DNA from: Wenyingzhuangia heitensis
GTDB lineage: Bacteria > Bacteroidota > Bacteroidia > Flavobacteriales > Flavobacteriaceae
NCBI RefSeq assembly: GCF_011762155.1
Contig: NZ_JAASQL010000001.1
Location: forward strand, 248,001 to 312,000
Reading direction: 5' to 3'
DNA: 64,000 bases
Numbering within the stretch: the first letter of the stretch is position 1; the number at the start of each line of letters is the position of its first letter. This document shows, in pieces, positions 1 through 9,164 of this stretch. The notes under the pieces are model-generated. The model did no database searches. It had not been told where the DNA came from and saw only the letters and a program-made list of their open reading frames with translations. Position numbers and translations under genes: made by a program.

Positions 1-704
1 TGTCCTGCTTTTGATATAGTTTCAATCGTCGCATTTTCAAAATGTGCGGTAATCAATCCAAAATCATCATCTAAAATATAATTAGATTTTTCTCCTTTTA
101 AAAACAATACATCACCATCATATGTTGTAAAAGAAGGCAATGCTTCTCCAACCTCTGGATTATGATCTGTTAGACTTGTTAAATTAAAACGAAAAGCCAT
201 TTCTGTTTTTGTTTTTCTGTATACATTTTTTAACAAGAATTGACGAACTCCTTCTTCTGGAATGGTTTGCTTTAAAATGTCATCTACCTCTGTTCTTAAT
301 TTTAACTGAGAAAAATCTACACTATTTAACGCACTAATAATAGTATGATGGTGAGGTGCATAATGTTTAGGTGCAATATCTGCCACCACTAACTTTTCTA
401 CCAATTCAGGGTATTCTACAGCAAATAACATGGCTGTTTTCCCCCCCATAGAATGTCCTAAAACAATGGCCTTTTCAATATTATTTTCATCAAAATAATG
501 TTTCAAATCTGCTACCATTAGCTCGTAATTAAATTCATCAGAATGAAAACTACGACCGTGATTACGTTGATCTACTAAATGAACTTCAAAATTTTCAGCC
601 AACTTATTGGCTTGCGATTTCCAATTGTCTCCCATTCCAAAATAACCATGAAGAATTATTAACGGAAAACCAGATCCTACAATATTTGAATGTAATAACT
701 CCAT
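1..704 (-). CDS. alpha/beta-fold hydrolase, YbfF-like esterase (partial, C-terminus outside window)
   Basis: Read on the minus strand from the ATG at 704, which overlaps the pdxJ stop codon (TAATG). The visible ~234 residues show an alpha/beta hydrolase core: an oxyanion-hole stretch HGYFGMGDNW near residue 19, the loop VDQRNHGRS, and the nucleophile elbow GHSMGG (Ser about residue 94). The catalytic His and the C-terminus lie beyond position 1. The family (E. coli YbfF type) hydrolyses short acyl esters or thioesters in the cytoplasm; the natural substrate is usually unknown. No signal peptide is seen. Translational coupling to pdxJ suggests one operon, but pdxJ supplies no clear functional hint. 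The fold is certain and the substrate is unknown. Confidence 0.85.
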   Translation of the reverse strand, partial: MELLHSNIVGSGFPLIILHGYFGMGDNWKSQANKLAENFEVHLVDQRNHGRSFHSDEFNYELMVADLKHYFDENNIEKAIVLGHSMGGKTAMLFAVEYPELVEKLVVADIAPKHYAPHHHTIISALNSVDFSQLKLRTEVDDILKQTIPEEGVRQFLLKNVYRKTKTEMAFRFNLTSLTDHNPEVGEALPSFTTYDGDVLFLKGEKSNYILDDDFGLITAHFENATIETISKAG

Positions 705-1429
705 TATAATACGTCTTGTAATTTATATAAATACATGCTTACTACATTTTGCAATCCATAATACAATGCTTCAGAAATTAGAGCATGCCCTATTGAAACC
801 TCATCTAGTTCTGGAATATTTTTAGCAAAAAAGTTAATATTTTTTAGACTCAAATCATGCCCTGCATTTATTCCCATTCCTAATTGCTTAGCCAATTTAG
901 CAGCCTCAGCATATTCGGTAATAATTCCTGTATTTCCTTTTGCATATTCTACTGCATATTTCTCGGTGTACAGCTCTACTCTATTAGCTCCAGTAGTTGC
1001 AGCCGCTTCTATTAACGCAGGATTTCCTGTATCTATAAAAATAGAAGTTCTAATTCCTGCTGCTTTAAACTCTGCAATTACATCTTTTAAAAAAGATTGA
1101 TGTGTAATTGTATCCCAACCTGCATCAGAAGTAATATTATCATCACCATCTGGCACCAAAGTTACTTGAGCCGGTAGTGTATCTAACACCAATTTTTTAA
1201 ATTTAGGAATTGGATTTCCTTCTATGTTTAATTCCGTTGTTACCGCTTTTTTTAAATCAAAAGCATCTTGATAACGAATATGTCTTTCATCAGGTCTAGG
1301 ATGAATGGTGATTCCTTGTGCTCCAAATTCTTCTATATCTTTTGCAACTTGCACTAAATTAGGTACATCGCCTCCTCTAGAATTTCTTAATGTTGCAATT
1401 TTATTAACATTTACGCTTAATACCGCCAT
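704..1429 (-). CDS. pdxJ: pyridoxine 5'-phosphate synthase PdxJ
   Basis: PdxJ condenses 3-amino-2-oxopropyl phosphate with 1-deoxyxylulose 5-phosphate to give pyridoxine 5'-phosphate, the last step of the DXP-dependent vitamin B6 pathway, in the cytoplasm. The start at 1429 is preferred over an in-frame ATG at 1462 because the family begins MAVLSVNVNKIATLRNSRGG and the resulting 241 residues match the usual length. Diagnostic segments are ITIHPRPDERHI, LVPDGDDNITSDAGWD, the glycine-rich GINAGHDLSL and the C-terminal DEVSIGHALISEALYYG. A Bacteroidota promoter lies just upstream (1450-1476), and the stop overlaps the start of the hydrolase gene. The gene is divergent from the CBS protein. Confidence 0.97.
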   Translation of the reverse strand: MAVLSVNVNKIATLRNSRGGDVPNLVQVAKDIEEFGAQGITIHPRPDERHIRYQDAFDLKKAVTTELNIEGNPIPKFKKLVLDTLPAQVTLVPDGDDNITSDAGWDTITHQSFLKDVIAEFKAAGIRTSIFIDTGNPALIEAAATTGANRVELYTEKYAVEYAKGNTGIITEYAEAAKLAKQLGMGINAGHDLSLKNINFFAKNIPELDEVSIGHALISEALYYGLQNVVSMYLYKLQDVL

Positions 1430-1449
1430 ATTCTGTATTTTTATGAGTG

Positions 1450-1476
1450 CAAAAATATTCAAAATAGAACGAACAA
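1450..1476 (-). promoter_or_regulatory. putative pdxJ promoter
   Basis: On the minus strand a TTG (1476-1474) is followed after 16 nt by TATTTTTG (1457-1450). This matches the Bacteroidota -33/-7 pattern (TTG, then TAnnTTTG) and leaves a leader of about 15-20 nt to the pdxJ ATG at 1429. Confidence 0.5.
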
Positions 1477-1503
1477 TTCACAATTTTCATTAATTTGAAC
1501 ACT

Positions 1504-2163
1504 ATGGAACTAACAGATTATATTTCTACAGACAAAATAACGGTAACCAATCAAAAAACAGCACAACAAACATTGGCTATTTTTAACGATATTAACTACT
1601 CTCATATACCGGTTATTAACAACAAAAAACTAATTGGTAATGTTGCTAAAGAAGATTTAATATGCATTGATGATGCTTCTCAAAAATTATCGGAATTAGA
1701 ATATTTGTATGAATTTTTCTTTGCCAAAAACACAGATACTCTGTTAGAAGTGTTTTCTAATTTTGCAGTAAATAACACAAGCTTACTTCCCGTTGTTGAT
1801 GATCATAACAATTATATTGGGTATTTAGATATTAATGATTTATTAGACTGTTTTGCAGATACTCCTTTTTTAAGTACCGAAGGAAATATTCTTTTATTAC
1901 AAAAAAACACCAAAGAATATGCAATGTCAGAAATATGTCAAATTGTAGAATCTAACGCTAATGTGGTTTTAGGTTGTTTTTTATTTGATCAAAACGAAGA
2001 AACCACTAAAATTACGCTAAAAGTAAAATCGTTAAACATAAACGAACTAATTCAATCTTTTAGAAGATATGATTATTACATATTAAATGATTTGTCTGAA
2101 GATTCTTACCTAGAAAGTTTAAAAAAACGCTCAGAATACTTTATTAAATATTTAAACATTTAA
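1504..2163 (+). CDS. CBS-domain protein
   Basis: A 219-residue cytoplasmic protein with two CBS-like halves in the first ~125 residues (a first motif around HIPVINNKKLIGNVAKEDL, a second around SLLPVVDDHNNYIGYLDINDL), then an ACT-like C-terminal third with no catalytic motif that I recognise. CBS pairs usually bind adenine nucleotides and act as energy or ligand sensors. An in-frame TTG lies three codons upstream (1495), but the ATG at 1504 is the more natural start. It precedes nadK by 25 nt, so the two are probably co-transcribed. This CBS-nadK arrangement is common in flavobacteria (from memory), which suggests but does not prove a link to NAD(P) status. Confidence 0.85.
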   Translation: MELTDYISTDKITVTNQKTAQQTLAIFNDINYSHIPVINNKKLIGNVAKEDLICIDDASQKLSELEYLYEFFFAKNTDTLLEVFSNFAVNNTSLLPVVDDHNNYIGYLDINDLLDCFADTPFLSTEGNILLLQKNTKEYAMSEICQIVESNANVVLGCFLFDQNEETTKITLKVKSLNINELIQSFRRYDYYILNDLSEDSYLESLKKRSEYFIKYLNI

Positions 2164-2188
2164 ATTCGCAACATCAAAGCTAATTGAA

Positions 2189-3097
2189 ATGAAAAAAGTA
2201 GCCATTTTTGGACAAGTATATAAGGATTCTCACGAGAAACACCTATCTACATTAATTAATACCCTAAATAAAGCAAAAGCTTCTATTCATATTTTTAAAG
2301 ATTACGCAAACTCCGTACAACAAACAGGACTCACTTTTGTTGATAATCTTGAACTTTTTGACACAACCACACAACTAGACGAGTCTTTTGATGCTTTAAT
2401 TACACTAGGTGGTGATGGAACCATTTTAAGAGCCTTTAACTTAATTAACAAACTAAACATTCCTATTTTAGGAATTAACCTAGGTAGATTAGGTTTTTTG
2501 GCAACCGTTCAAAAAAGTGAAATCCCCGATGCAATTGCCTCTTTTTTAAAAAGCGAGTACACTATAGACGAACGTGTAATGCTAAAAGTAAAGAGCAACG
2601 AAAACCAAAAAGAATTTACCACACTTGGGTTTGCTTTAAATGATTTAACCATTGCAAAAAAAGACACCACCTCTATGATTGGTGTAGATGCCTATTTAAA
2701 TGATGAGTACTTAACCACCTATTGGGCAGATGGATTAATTATATCCACTCCTACAGGATCCACCGGATATTCTTTAAGCTGTCAAGGTCCCGTAATTATG
2801 CCCAATACCAACAATTTTTTAATCACCCCTGTTGCTCCTCATAATTTAAACGCAAGACCTATAGTAATATCAGACAACACTATTATTAAACTAAAGGTAT
2901 TGCGAAGAGAAGATCAGTTTTTAGCTTCTTTAGACTCTAGAGTAACTGCTATAGATGTTGAAACAGAACTAATTGTGAGTAAGGCCGATTTTTCTGCTAA
3001 AATTATCACATTAAAAGACCATACATTTATCAATACATTAAGAGATAAACTTTTATGGGGGCAAGACACCCGAAACAAATTTTCTAACAAACAATAA
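2189..3097 (+). CDS. nadK: NAD kinase
   Basis: NadK phosphorylates NAD with ATP (or polyphosphate) to NADP in the cytoplasm. The 302-residue product has the hallmark GGDGT at residues 74-78, the NAD-binding stretch GINLGRLGFLAT, and the second conserved motif STPTGSTGYSLSCQGP. Its length is typical. It begins 25 nt after the CBS-domain gene and ends ~50 nt before the next gene, so it belongs to the rightward pdxJ-distal block. Nothing unusual is visible. Confidence 0.97.
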   Translation: MKKVAIFGQVYKDSHEKHLSTLINTLNKAKASIHIFKDYANSVQQTGLTFVDNLELFDTTTQLDESFDALITLGGDGTILRAFNLINKLNIPILGINLGRLGFLATVQKSEIPDAIASFLKSEYTIDERVMLKVKSNENQKEFTTLGFALNDLTIAKKDTTSMIGVDAYLNDEYLTTYWADGLIISTPTGSTGYSLSCQGPVIMPNTNNFLITPVAPHNLNARPIVISDNTIIKLKVLRREDQFLASLDSRVTAIDVETELIVSKADFSAKIITLKDHTFINTLRDKLLWGQDTRNKFSNKQ

Positions 3098-3124
3098 ATC
3101 CCCATATTTCTTAGTTATATTAAT

Positions 3125-3132
3125 TATATTTG
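3125..3132 (+). promoter_or_regulatory. putative -7 promoter box (TATATTTG)
   Basis: TATATTTG fits the Bacteroidota -7 consensus TAnnTTTG and lies 18 nt upstream of the ATG at 3151. No good -33 TTG is visible at the expected distance. It may start the DUF6089-uppS-bamA-ompH transcript independently of nadK. Confidence 0.4.
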
Positions 3133-3150
3133 CCAAGTTTTATCATGATT

Positions 3151-3732
3151 ATGAGAAAGTTAGTTTACTTACTACTTTTATTTTTTATCCAAATAGGATT
3201 TTCTCAGGTGTACGAAGCCGGAATTACGTACAACCTAGGAAATGTTATGGGCGAAAAAAATCAAACATTTCCAATAACTACATCTAGCAAAAACTGGGGT
3301 ATTGTTCTAAAAAAGAATATGAATCCTAGAATTGCTTATCGATTTGGTCTTAATTTAATGGAAAGTGGTGTTACCCAATTAGCAGAAATCTCTGCAGGTA
3401 TTGACTTTAACTTTAAAGACTACAACTTAATACGAACCAATTCCACCAACAAACAAACTCCTTATCTTATATTAGAAGCTGCTTCTATTTTTTACAACAC
3501 AAGAACAGAAACAAAGTTTGCAGTGGTATTACCTATGGGAATTGGATATAAATATGGAATAGGTAAAAACCTAGCAGCATCTTTAGAAGCTAAGGTTAGA
3601 GCAGCTTTTACAGACGATTTGGATAATATTGAAACAAATAAGAGCACTTTAGATGCTTATTACTATATTGGGGCCTCTATTTATTATACTTTTGGCTGGC
3701 CTAAGGGTAGTAAAAATCAAATTAGATTCTAA
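3151..3732 (+). CDS. DUF6089-like outer-membrane beta-barrel protein
   Basis: A 193-residue exported protein: the N-terminal MRKLVYLLLLFFIQIGFSQ is a signal peptide cut after Ser-Gln. The mature part alternates aromatic and hydrophobic residues like a small beta-barrel and ends in ...NQIRF, with a terminal Phe as in many barrels. A start at 3145 (MIMRK) is equally possible. The gene directly abuts uppS and lies upstream of bamA, the position occupied by DUF6089/THC0290-type proteins in many Bacteroidota. The family's role is unknown; the location suggests involvement in outer-membrane biogenesis. The family call is by position and overall look, not by a unique motif. Confidence 0.7.
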   Translation: MRKLVYLLLLFFIQIGFSQVYEAGITYNLGNVMGEKNQTFPITTSSKNWGIVLKKNMNPRIAYRFGLNLMESGVTQLAEISAGIDFNFKDYNLIRTNSTNKQTPYLILEAASIFYNTRTETKFAVVLPMGIGYKYGIGKNLAASLEAKVRAAFTDDLDNIETNKSTLDAYYYIGASIYYTFGWPKGSKNQIRF

Positions 3733-4494
3733 ATGAATTTATTAGAACAAATTAAAAACAATAAAATTCCTAAGCACATCGCTATTATTATGGACGGTAA
3801 TGGTAGATGGGCTAAAAAACAAGGAATGGCCAGAATTTTTGGTCACAGAAATGCCCTAACAGCAGTAAGAGAAGCCGTAATTGGTGCCTCAGAAATTGGA
3901 ACAGAAGCCGTTACTCTATATGCTTTTTCTACCGAAAACTGGAATCGTCCCAAATTAGAAGTAGATGCTTTAATGACTTTATTAACAAAATCATTAAAAA
4001 AAGAAGTTCCCGATTTTCAAAAAAACGGAGTAAAGGTAAATGCTATTGGTAGACTTACGGATTTACCTAAAAAAGCTTTAGAAACCTTAAAAGAAGTAAT
4101 AGACGTTACCAAAACCAATACAAAAATTACCCTAACCTTTTCTTTAAGCTACGGAAGTAGAGAAGAGATTACCTCTTGTATAAAAAAAATTGCAACAAAA
4201 GTAAAAGAAGGAGTTTTAGATATCAATGCTATTAATGATAATGTTGTTCATCAAAACCTATACACTCATAACCTACCAGATGTAGATTTAATGATTCGTA
4301 CAAGTGGAGAACAAAGATTAAGCAATTACTTATTATGGCAAATGGCTTATGCCGAATTGTATTTTACAGATGTACTTTGGCCTGATTTTAGAAGAGAAGA
4401 TTTGTACAAAGCTATTTACACATACCAAAACAGAGAAAGAAGGTTTGGAAAAACCAGCGAACAATTAGACGGAGAACATGAACAAACTACTTAA
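3733..4494 (+). CDS. uppS: undecaprenyl (polyprenyl) diphosphate synthase
   Basis: This cis-prenyltransferase elongates farnesyl diphosphate with isopentenyl diphosphate to undecaprenyl diphosphate, the lipid carrier for peptidoglycan and O-antigen. The signature IAIIMDGNGRWAKKQG carries the catalytic Asp at residue 21, followed by FGHRNALTAVREA and the C-terminal DLMIRTSGEQRLSNYLLWQ with the substrate-binding Arg/Ser. At 253 residues it has normal length. The ATG follows the previous stop without a gap, and the 3' end overlaps bamA by 17 nt, which implies coupled translation with the outer-membrane assembly genes. Confidence 0.97.
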   Translation: MNLLEQIKNNKIPKHIAIIMDGNGRWAKKQGMARIFGHRNALTAVREAVIGASEIGTEAVTLYAFSTENWNRPKLEVDALMTLLTKSLKKEVPDFQKNGVKVNAIGRLTDLPKKALETLKEVIDVTKTNTKITLTFSLSYGSREEITSCIKKIATKVKEGVLDINAINDNVVHQNLYTHNLPDVDLMIRTSGEQRLSNYLLWQMAYAELYFTDVLWPDFRREDLYKAIYTYQNRERRFGKTSEQLDGEHEQTT

Positions 4495-6991
4495 AAACTA
4501 CCTTTTAACACTTATTTTATTTGTTACAAATCTAGTATTCTCCCAAGACGGTCAACCAGATTTATCTACCACCAAAAGATATCTTTTAGGAGGGGTTACC
4601 GTTACAGGAACTAACGAATTTTCAGAAGAATCTGTAATTTCTTATTCTGGTTTAAAAACAGGACAAGAAATTAAAATACCTGGAGACAAACTAACAAGTG
4701 CCATAAAAAAACTTCACAAATCTAATAAGTTTAGCGATGTAGAAGTATACGCAACTAAAATAGATGGGAACACCATTTACTTAGAAATTGCTATCAAAGA
4801 ATTGCCTCAAATTAATAAAATCACCTTCTTAGGGGTTAGTAAATCCAAAGCAAAAACTTTTCAAAAAGACACAGAACTTGCTACAGGTAAAATGTTAACA
4901 GAAAACTTAGTTACCTCTACAGAGAATTACATTCGTCAATATTATGTAGACAAAGGTTACTTAAAAGCATCCGTAAACATTACCACAAAACCCAATGCAA
5001 CCAATGCCAACCAAAGAGATGCCATTGTTAGAATAGACAAAGGTGATTTGGTAAAAATTAAAGAAATAGTAATTGTTGGAAACGAACAATTTGAAGACAA
5101 AGATGTACGTAAAGCTTTAAAAGACACCAAACGTAAATTTTGGGGGAGATTTTGGAAACGTTCTAAATATGTAGAAGATGCTTTTGAAGAAGACAAGAAA
5201 AAATTAATAGACAAATACAGGCGTAAAGGTTTTAGAGATGCTAGAATTTTATCCGATAGTATTAGTTGGAACGAAGGTAAAAACACCATCAACCTCCATA
5301 TAGAGTTAGAAGAAGGGATTAAATATTTTTACAAAGACATTCTTTTCTTAGGGAACAAAACCTATCAAACAGACTTTTTACAAAGAATATTAAAAATTGA
5401 GAAAGGAGATGTTTACGACTCTAAAACTTTAGAAGAAAGAGTAAAAGGAGACGGAAGCCCCGATTCTGAAGACATTTCTACCCTGTATCAAAACAACGGT
5501 TATTTGTTTTCTCAAATTAACCTAGTGGAAACCAAGGTAGAAAATGATTCTATTACAGTAGAAATTAGAATTCACGAAGACGATCCCGCTACAATTAGTC
5601 ACGTATCTGTTACAGGAAACGAAAGAACCAATGACCATGTTATTTTTAGAGAATTAAGAACTCGCCCAGGTGATTTATATAGTAAAGACAATATTATTCG
5701 TTCTATTCGTGAATTAGGTCAAATGGGATTCTTTGATGCAGAAAACATTACTCCAGATCTAAAACCTAATTACGCAGACAAAACAGTTGCTATTGAGTAT
5801 AGTTTAGAAGAAAAAGGATCTAGCCAAATAGAATTACAAGGTGGTTATGGTGGTGGTTCTTTTATTGGAACTCTAGGATTGTCTTTTAACAACTTTTCTA
5901 TCCGTAATATTTTTAACAAAGAAGAATATAAACCTTTACCTTTGGGTGATGGGCAACAATTATCTTTAAGACTACAAGCAAGTAGATTTAACACCTCTAA
6001 TAGTATCTCTTTTACAGAACCATGGCTAGGAGGTAAAAAGCCAAGATCTTTAACATTTTCTATTTATAACCAAAAACAATATGGATACGGGAGCTCTTAC
6101 TACGATGTAGATAAAAGTCAAGAATTAAATATTTTTGGTATTTCTGTAGGAATAGGAGAGCGTTTAAAGTGGCCAGATGATTATTTCACTATCTCTAATG
6201 CTATTAGTTACAGACGTTACAAAGTAGACAACTACAACTTTGGATCTATTATCGCTTTTGATGATAATCAAGGAGTGTCTCACAACTTATCTTATAACGT
6301 AACTTTACAAAGAAACTCTGCAGGTCCTAGTTTAATATTCCCAAGATACGGTTCTACATTTACAGTAGAAGGTAAATTTACACCTCCTTACTCTTTGTTT
6401 TCTAACAAAGAATATGACAGCAATAACGAAAAATTTGAATTGTTAGAATATTACAAAATTAACCTAAAGGCAAAATGGTATACCGCTTTAGTTGATAAAT
6501 TTGTATTAATGACAAACGTACAATTTGGATATTTAGGAAGCTATAATAGTGAAAAAGGAGAAATTCCTTTTGAACGTTACTATGTAGGAGGAGACGGATT
6601 AAACACAAACAGTTTTGATGGTAGAGAAGTAATAGGACTAAGAGGATACGAAAACTCATCCCTTTCCGGTTTTGCTACAGGAACTAACGGAGATCTTACC
6701 TCTGGAGATAATGTATACGATAAATTCTCTATGGAAGTTCGTTACCCTATCACACTAAAACCATCAGCCTCTATTTATGCATTAGGATTTGTAGAAGCAG
6801 GTAATTCTTACAGTGATTTTAATAACTTTAACCCGTTTGACATTAAAAAATCTGCTGGTTTTGGAATTCGTATTTTTATGCCTGCATTTGGATTGCTTGG
6901 AATAGACTTTGGTCATGGATTTGACAATGTTCCTGGAGCAGTAGAAAAATCTGGATGGCAAACACATTTTATCATCGGACAACAATTCTAA
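4478..6991 (+). CDS. bamA: outer-membrane protein assembly factor BamA
   Basis: BamA is the Omp85-family insertase that folds beta-barrel proteins into the outer membrane. The 837-residue product has a cleavable signal peptide (first ~22 residues, ending VFSQ) without a lipobox, then POTRA repeats over roughly residues 35-440 (for example VTGTNEFSEESV, IVGNEQFEDKDVRKAL, HVSVTGNERTNDHVIFRELRT), then a 16-strand barrel ending ...WQTHFIIGQQF with a terminal Phe. The barrel signature GLRGYENSSLSG (an RGF/RGY-type lid-lock motif) and the SIYALGFVEAGNSY strand are typical. It overlaps uppS and is followed after 10 nt by two OmpH/Skp chaperone genes, the standard order in Bacteroidota. Confidence 0.97.
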   Translation: MNKLLKNYLLTLILFVTNLVFSQDGQPDLSTTKRYLLGGVTVTGTNEFSEESVISYSGLKTGQEIKIPGDKLTSAIKKLHKSNKFSDVEVYATKIDGNTIYLEIAIKELPQINKITFLGVSKSKAKTFQKDTELATGKMLTENLVTSTENYIRQYYVDKGYLKASVNITTKPNATNANQRDAIVRIDKGDLVKIKEIVIVGNEQFEDKDVRKALKDTKRKFWGRFWKRSKYVEDAFEEDKKKLIDKYRRKGFRDARILSDSISWNEGKNTINLHIELEEGIKYFYKDILFLGNKTYQTDFLQRILKIEKGDVYDSKTLEERVKGDGSPDSEDISTLYQNNGYLFSQINLVETKVENDSITVEIRIHEDDPATISHVSVTGNERTNDHVIFRELRTRPGDLYSKDNIIRSIRELGQMGFFDAENITPDLKPNYADKTVAIEYSLEEKGSSQIELQGGYGGGSFIGTLGLSFNNFSIRNIFNKEEYKPLPLGDGQQLSLRLQASRFNTSNSISFTEPWLGGKKPRSLTFSIYNQKQYGYGSSYYDVDKSQELNIFGISVGIGERLKWPDDYFTISNAISYRRYKVDNYNFGSIIAFDDNQGVSHNLSYNVTLQRNSAGPSLIFPRYGSTFTVEGKFTPPYSLFSNKEYDSNNEKFELLEYYKINLKAKWYTALVDKFVLMTNVQFGYLGSYNSEKGEIPFERYYVGGDGLNTNSFDGREVIGLRGYENSSLSGFATGTNGDLTSGDNVYDKFSMEVRYPITLKPSASIYALGFVEAGNSYSDFNNFNPFDIKKSAGFGIRIFMPAFGLLGIDFGHGFDNVPGAVEKSGWQTHFIIGQQF

Positions 6992-7001
6992 AAAAAATGG
7001 C

Positions 7002-7679
7002 ATGATTATTTCTAATTATACTAGTAAGCTCTTTAAAAAAATAATTTTATTTTCACTTTTTTGTGTACTATCTACAAATGCACAGCAATTGCAAAGAATT
7101 GGTTTTGTAGATATAGAATATGTTTTAGATAAAATTCCATCTTATGCAGATGCGCAAAAAAAACTAAACACAGAAACCTCTACATGGAAACAAAATTTAG
7201 ATAAAATGTATCTAAAATTAGACACCATGAAAAAGGAATTTTTAAACGAAAAACCCTTACTTACAGAAGATTTAATTAAAGAAAGAGAAACGGAAATAAC
7301 AACTTATGAAAACGAAATAACAAAAGCAGAAAACACTTACTTTGGTGTTGAAGGAAAACTTTTTGAATTAAGAAAGCAATTAGTCACTCCTTATCAAGAT
7401 TTAGTTTACAATGCTGTACAGACTATTGCTAAACTTCGAAAATATGACATGATTTTTGAAAAATCTTCATCTATTGTTATGCTATATACAAATAACAATT
7501 ACGATATTAGCGAACTCGTATTAAGATACATTCAAAAATCTCAAAAAGAGATAGAACAAGAAGAAGCTGCTATTAAAAGAGAAGAAGCAAAACTAGCTAG
7601 AGAAAAAAGAATACAAGAACAAAGAAAAAAACGAGAAGAAGCTCTTAAAAAGAGAGAAGAAGAACGAAAAAAACGATAA
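7002..7679 (+). CDS. OmpH/Skp-family periplasmic chaperone with extended charged tail
   Basis: Skp/OmpH trimers hold unfolded outer-membrane proteins in the periplasm. The 225-residue product has a signal peptide ending STNAQ, the OmpH start IGFVDIEYVLDKIPSY, a long coiled coil, and the closing strand motif YDMIFEKSSSIVMLYTNNNYDIS. After the OmpH fold a further ~45 residues are almost all Glu, Lys and Arg (IEQEEAAIKREEAKLAREKR...), a single charged helix that the downstream paralogue lacks. The gene lies 10 nt after bamA and 12 nt before its paralogue. Confidence 0.93.
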   Translation: MIISNYTSKLFKKIILFSLFCVLSTNAQQLQRIGFVDIEYVLDKIPSYADAQKKLNTETSTWKQNLDKMYLKLDTMKKEFLNEKPLLTEDLIKERETEITTYENEITKAENTYFGVEGKLFELRKQLVTPYQDLVYNAVQTIAKLRKYDMIFEKSSSIVMLYTNNNYDISELVLRYIQKSQKEIEQEEAAIKREEAKLAREKRIQEQRKKREEALKKREEERKKR

Positions 7680-7691
7680 ACAAATAACGAA

Positions 7692-8195
7692 ATGAGAACA
7701 GTAAAAACTACATTATTAATTGCAATTATAGCTTTAGGATTCACTCACTTTACCCAAGCACAAAAAATTGCTCACATCAACCTAGACGAAGTTGTTGCAT
7801 CTATGCCCGAAGCTAAAGCAATGCAAGCAGACATGGAAAAATTAGGTAAAACTTATGAATCTGAAATTAAAGCAGCATCTACAGCTTTAAAAGCCAAGTT
7901 TGACAGATACACTGCTGAAGAAAAGTCTAAGACTCCAGAAGAAAATCAAAAAAGAGCTGTTGAAGTTCAACAAGAGCAAGGTAAAATAGGACAGTTACAA
8001 CAAGCTGCTCAACAAGAATTACAAAAAAAGCAAAACGAATTGTTAGAGCCAATTATTGAAAAAGCTCAAAATGCAATTAAAACATACGCTAAAGAAAAAG
8101 GATTCCAGTATGTTTTAGATGCTAGAACTATTATTTATGCAGAAGGAGGAGTAGATATTTCTACTGCTATTAAAACAAAATTAGGAGTTAAATAA
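7692..8195 (+). CDS. OmpH/Skp-family periplasmic chaperone
   Basis: The second OmpH/Skp paralogue is 167 residues with a signal peptide ending TQAQ and a mature start KIAHINLDEVVASMPEAKAMQ. A long amphipathic coiled coil follows, rich in Ala, Gln, Lys and Glu, and then the terminal strands FQYVLDARTIIYAEGGVDIS. It is close to the canonical Skp length and shares only the fold with the upstream copy. It should carry nascent outer-membrane proteins to BamA. It is the last gene before a strong terminator. Confidence 0.95.
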   Translation: MRTVKTTLLIAIIALGFTHFTQAQKIAHINLDEVVASMPEAKAMQADMEKLGKTYESEIKAASTALKAKFDRYTAEEKSKTPEENQKRAVEVQQEQGKIGQLQQAAQQELQKKQNELLEPIIEKAQNAIKTYAKEKGFQYVLDARTIIYAEGGVDISTAIKTKLGVK

Positions 8196-8212
8196 TCCCC
8201 TTTTTACATTTA

Positions 8213-8252
8213 AAAAAACGCTATCATAATTTTAATGATAGCGTTTTTTTTT
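8213..8252 (+). terminator. Rho-independent terminator after the bamA-ompH operon
   Basis: CGCTATCAT pairs with ATGATAGCG around a 7-nt loop, extended by flanking A and T runs, and is followed by eight or more T. It closes the uppS-bamA-ompH transcript. An in-frame upward extension of murI would begin inside this hairpin, which argues for the later murI start. Confidence 0.9.
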
Positions 8253-8291
8253 GTTCTTTGTTTTATCGAAATTTGTATTAGACATATAAAA

Positions 8292-9089
8292 ATGAATAAT
8301 AATCCTATTGGTGTATTTGATTCTGGTGTAGGTGGCACCTCTATTTGGAAAGAAATTATCCAAAGGTTGCCTTACGAAAACACTCTTTATTTAGCAGATA
8401 GTAAAAATGCTCCCTATGGAGAAAAATCAAAACAAGAAATAATAGATATCTGTATTAAAAACACAGAGATTCTTATTGCTAAAGGTGCTAAAATTATTGT
8501 TGTTGCCTGTAACACCGCAACAACAAACGCTATTGATGTACTTAGAGCAAAATACAACATTCCTTTTATTGGTATAGAGCCTGCAATAAAACCTGCTGCT
8601 TTGGCTAGTAAAACAAAATCCATTGGAATTTTAGCCACTAAAGGAACATTAAGTAGTGATTTATTTCATAAAACCACACGTGAGTTCGCTTCAAATATTT
8701 TAGTAATAGAACAAGAAGGAACAGGTTTAGTTCCCTTAATAGAAGCAAACAAAATTGAAAGCCCTGAAACAGAAAGACTATTGCAGCAATATTTAACACC
8801 CATGGTTGAAAAAAATATTGATTGCTTGGTATTAGGCTGCTCCCACTACCCATATCTAATTCCACAAATCAAAAAAATTCTTGGAGATAAAGTAACAATT
8901 ATAGATTCTGGCTTTGCCGTAGCAAAACAAACTGAAAGAGTTTTAAATGAACACAACTTATTAAACTCTTCTTTAGAACTTGCCAATCATTACCTAATGA
9001 GCAACACAAATTTAGAAACACTTAAAACAGTAACCTTTGATGTTTCTCTAAATAAAAAAATTGTGTTCACTAATCAAAAAGCAAAATAG
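8292..9089 (+). CDS. murI: glutamate racemase
   Basis: MurI interconverts L- and D-glutamate by a two-cysteine mechanism and supplies D-Glu for peptidoglycan. The 265-residue product begins IGVFDSGVGGTSIW (substrate-binding Asp/Ser) and carries the catalytic cysteines in VVACNTATT (Cys73) and VLGCSHYPYL (Cys183, followed by His185). The start at 8292 is chosen because the longer in-frame reading begins in the preceding terminator and would add a hydrophobic N-terminus alien to the family. No promoter could be singled out in the short gap. Confidence 0.96.
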   Translation: MNNNPIGVFDSGVGGTSIWKEIIQRLPYENTLYLADSKNAPYGEKSKQEIIDICIKNTEILIAKGAKIIVVACNTATTNAIDVLRAKYNIPFIGIEPAIKPAALASKTKSIGILATKGTLSSDLFHKTTREFASNILVIEQEGTGLVPLIEANKIESPETERLLQQYLTPMVEKNIDCLVLGCSHYPYLIPQIKKILGDKVTIIDSGFAVAKQTERVLNEHNLLNSSLELANHYLMSNTNLETLKTVTFDVSLNKKIVFTNQKAK

Positions 9090-9164
9090 CGCTTTAATTG
9101 GTTTAAAATAAGTTGTTTTTTACGATTACCTAAGCCTAATTTTAAAATTCTAAATCAACTTAAA

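Noticed and set aside
8235-8291. 19-codon N-terminal extension of murI with a hydrophobic stretch
   Set aside because: It begins inside the preceding terminator hairpin, and glutamate racemases start directly at the IGVFDSGVGG motif.
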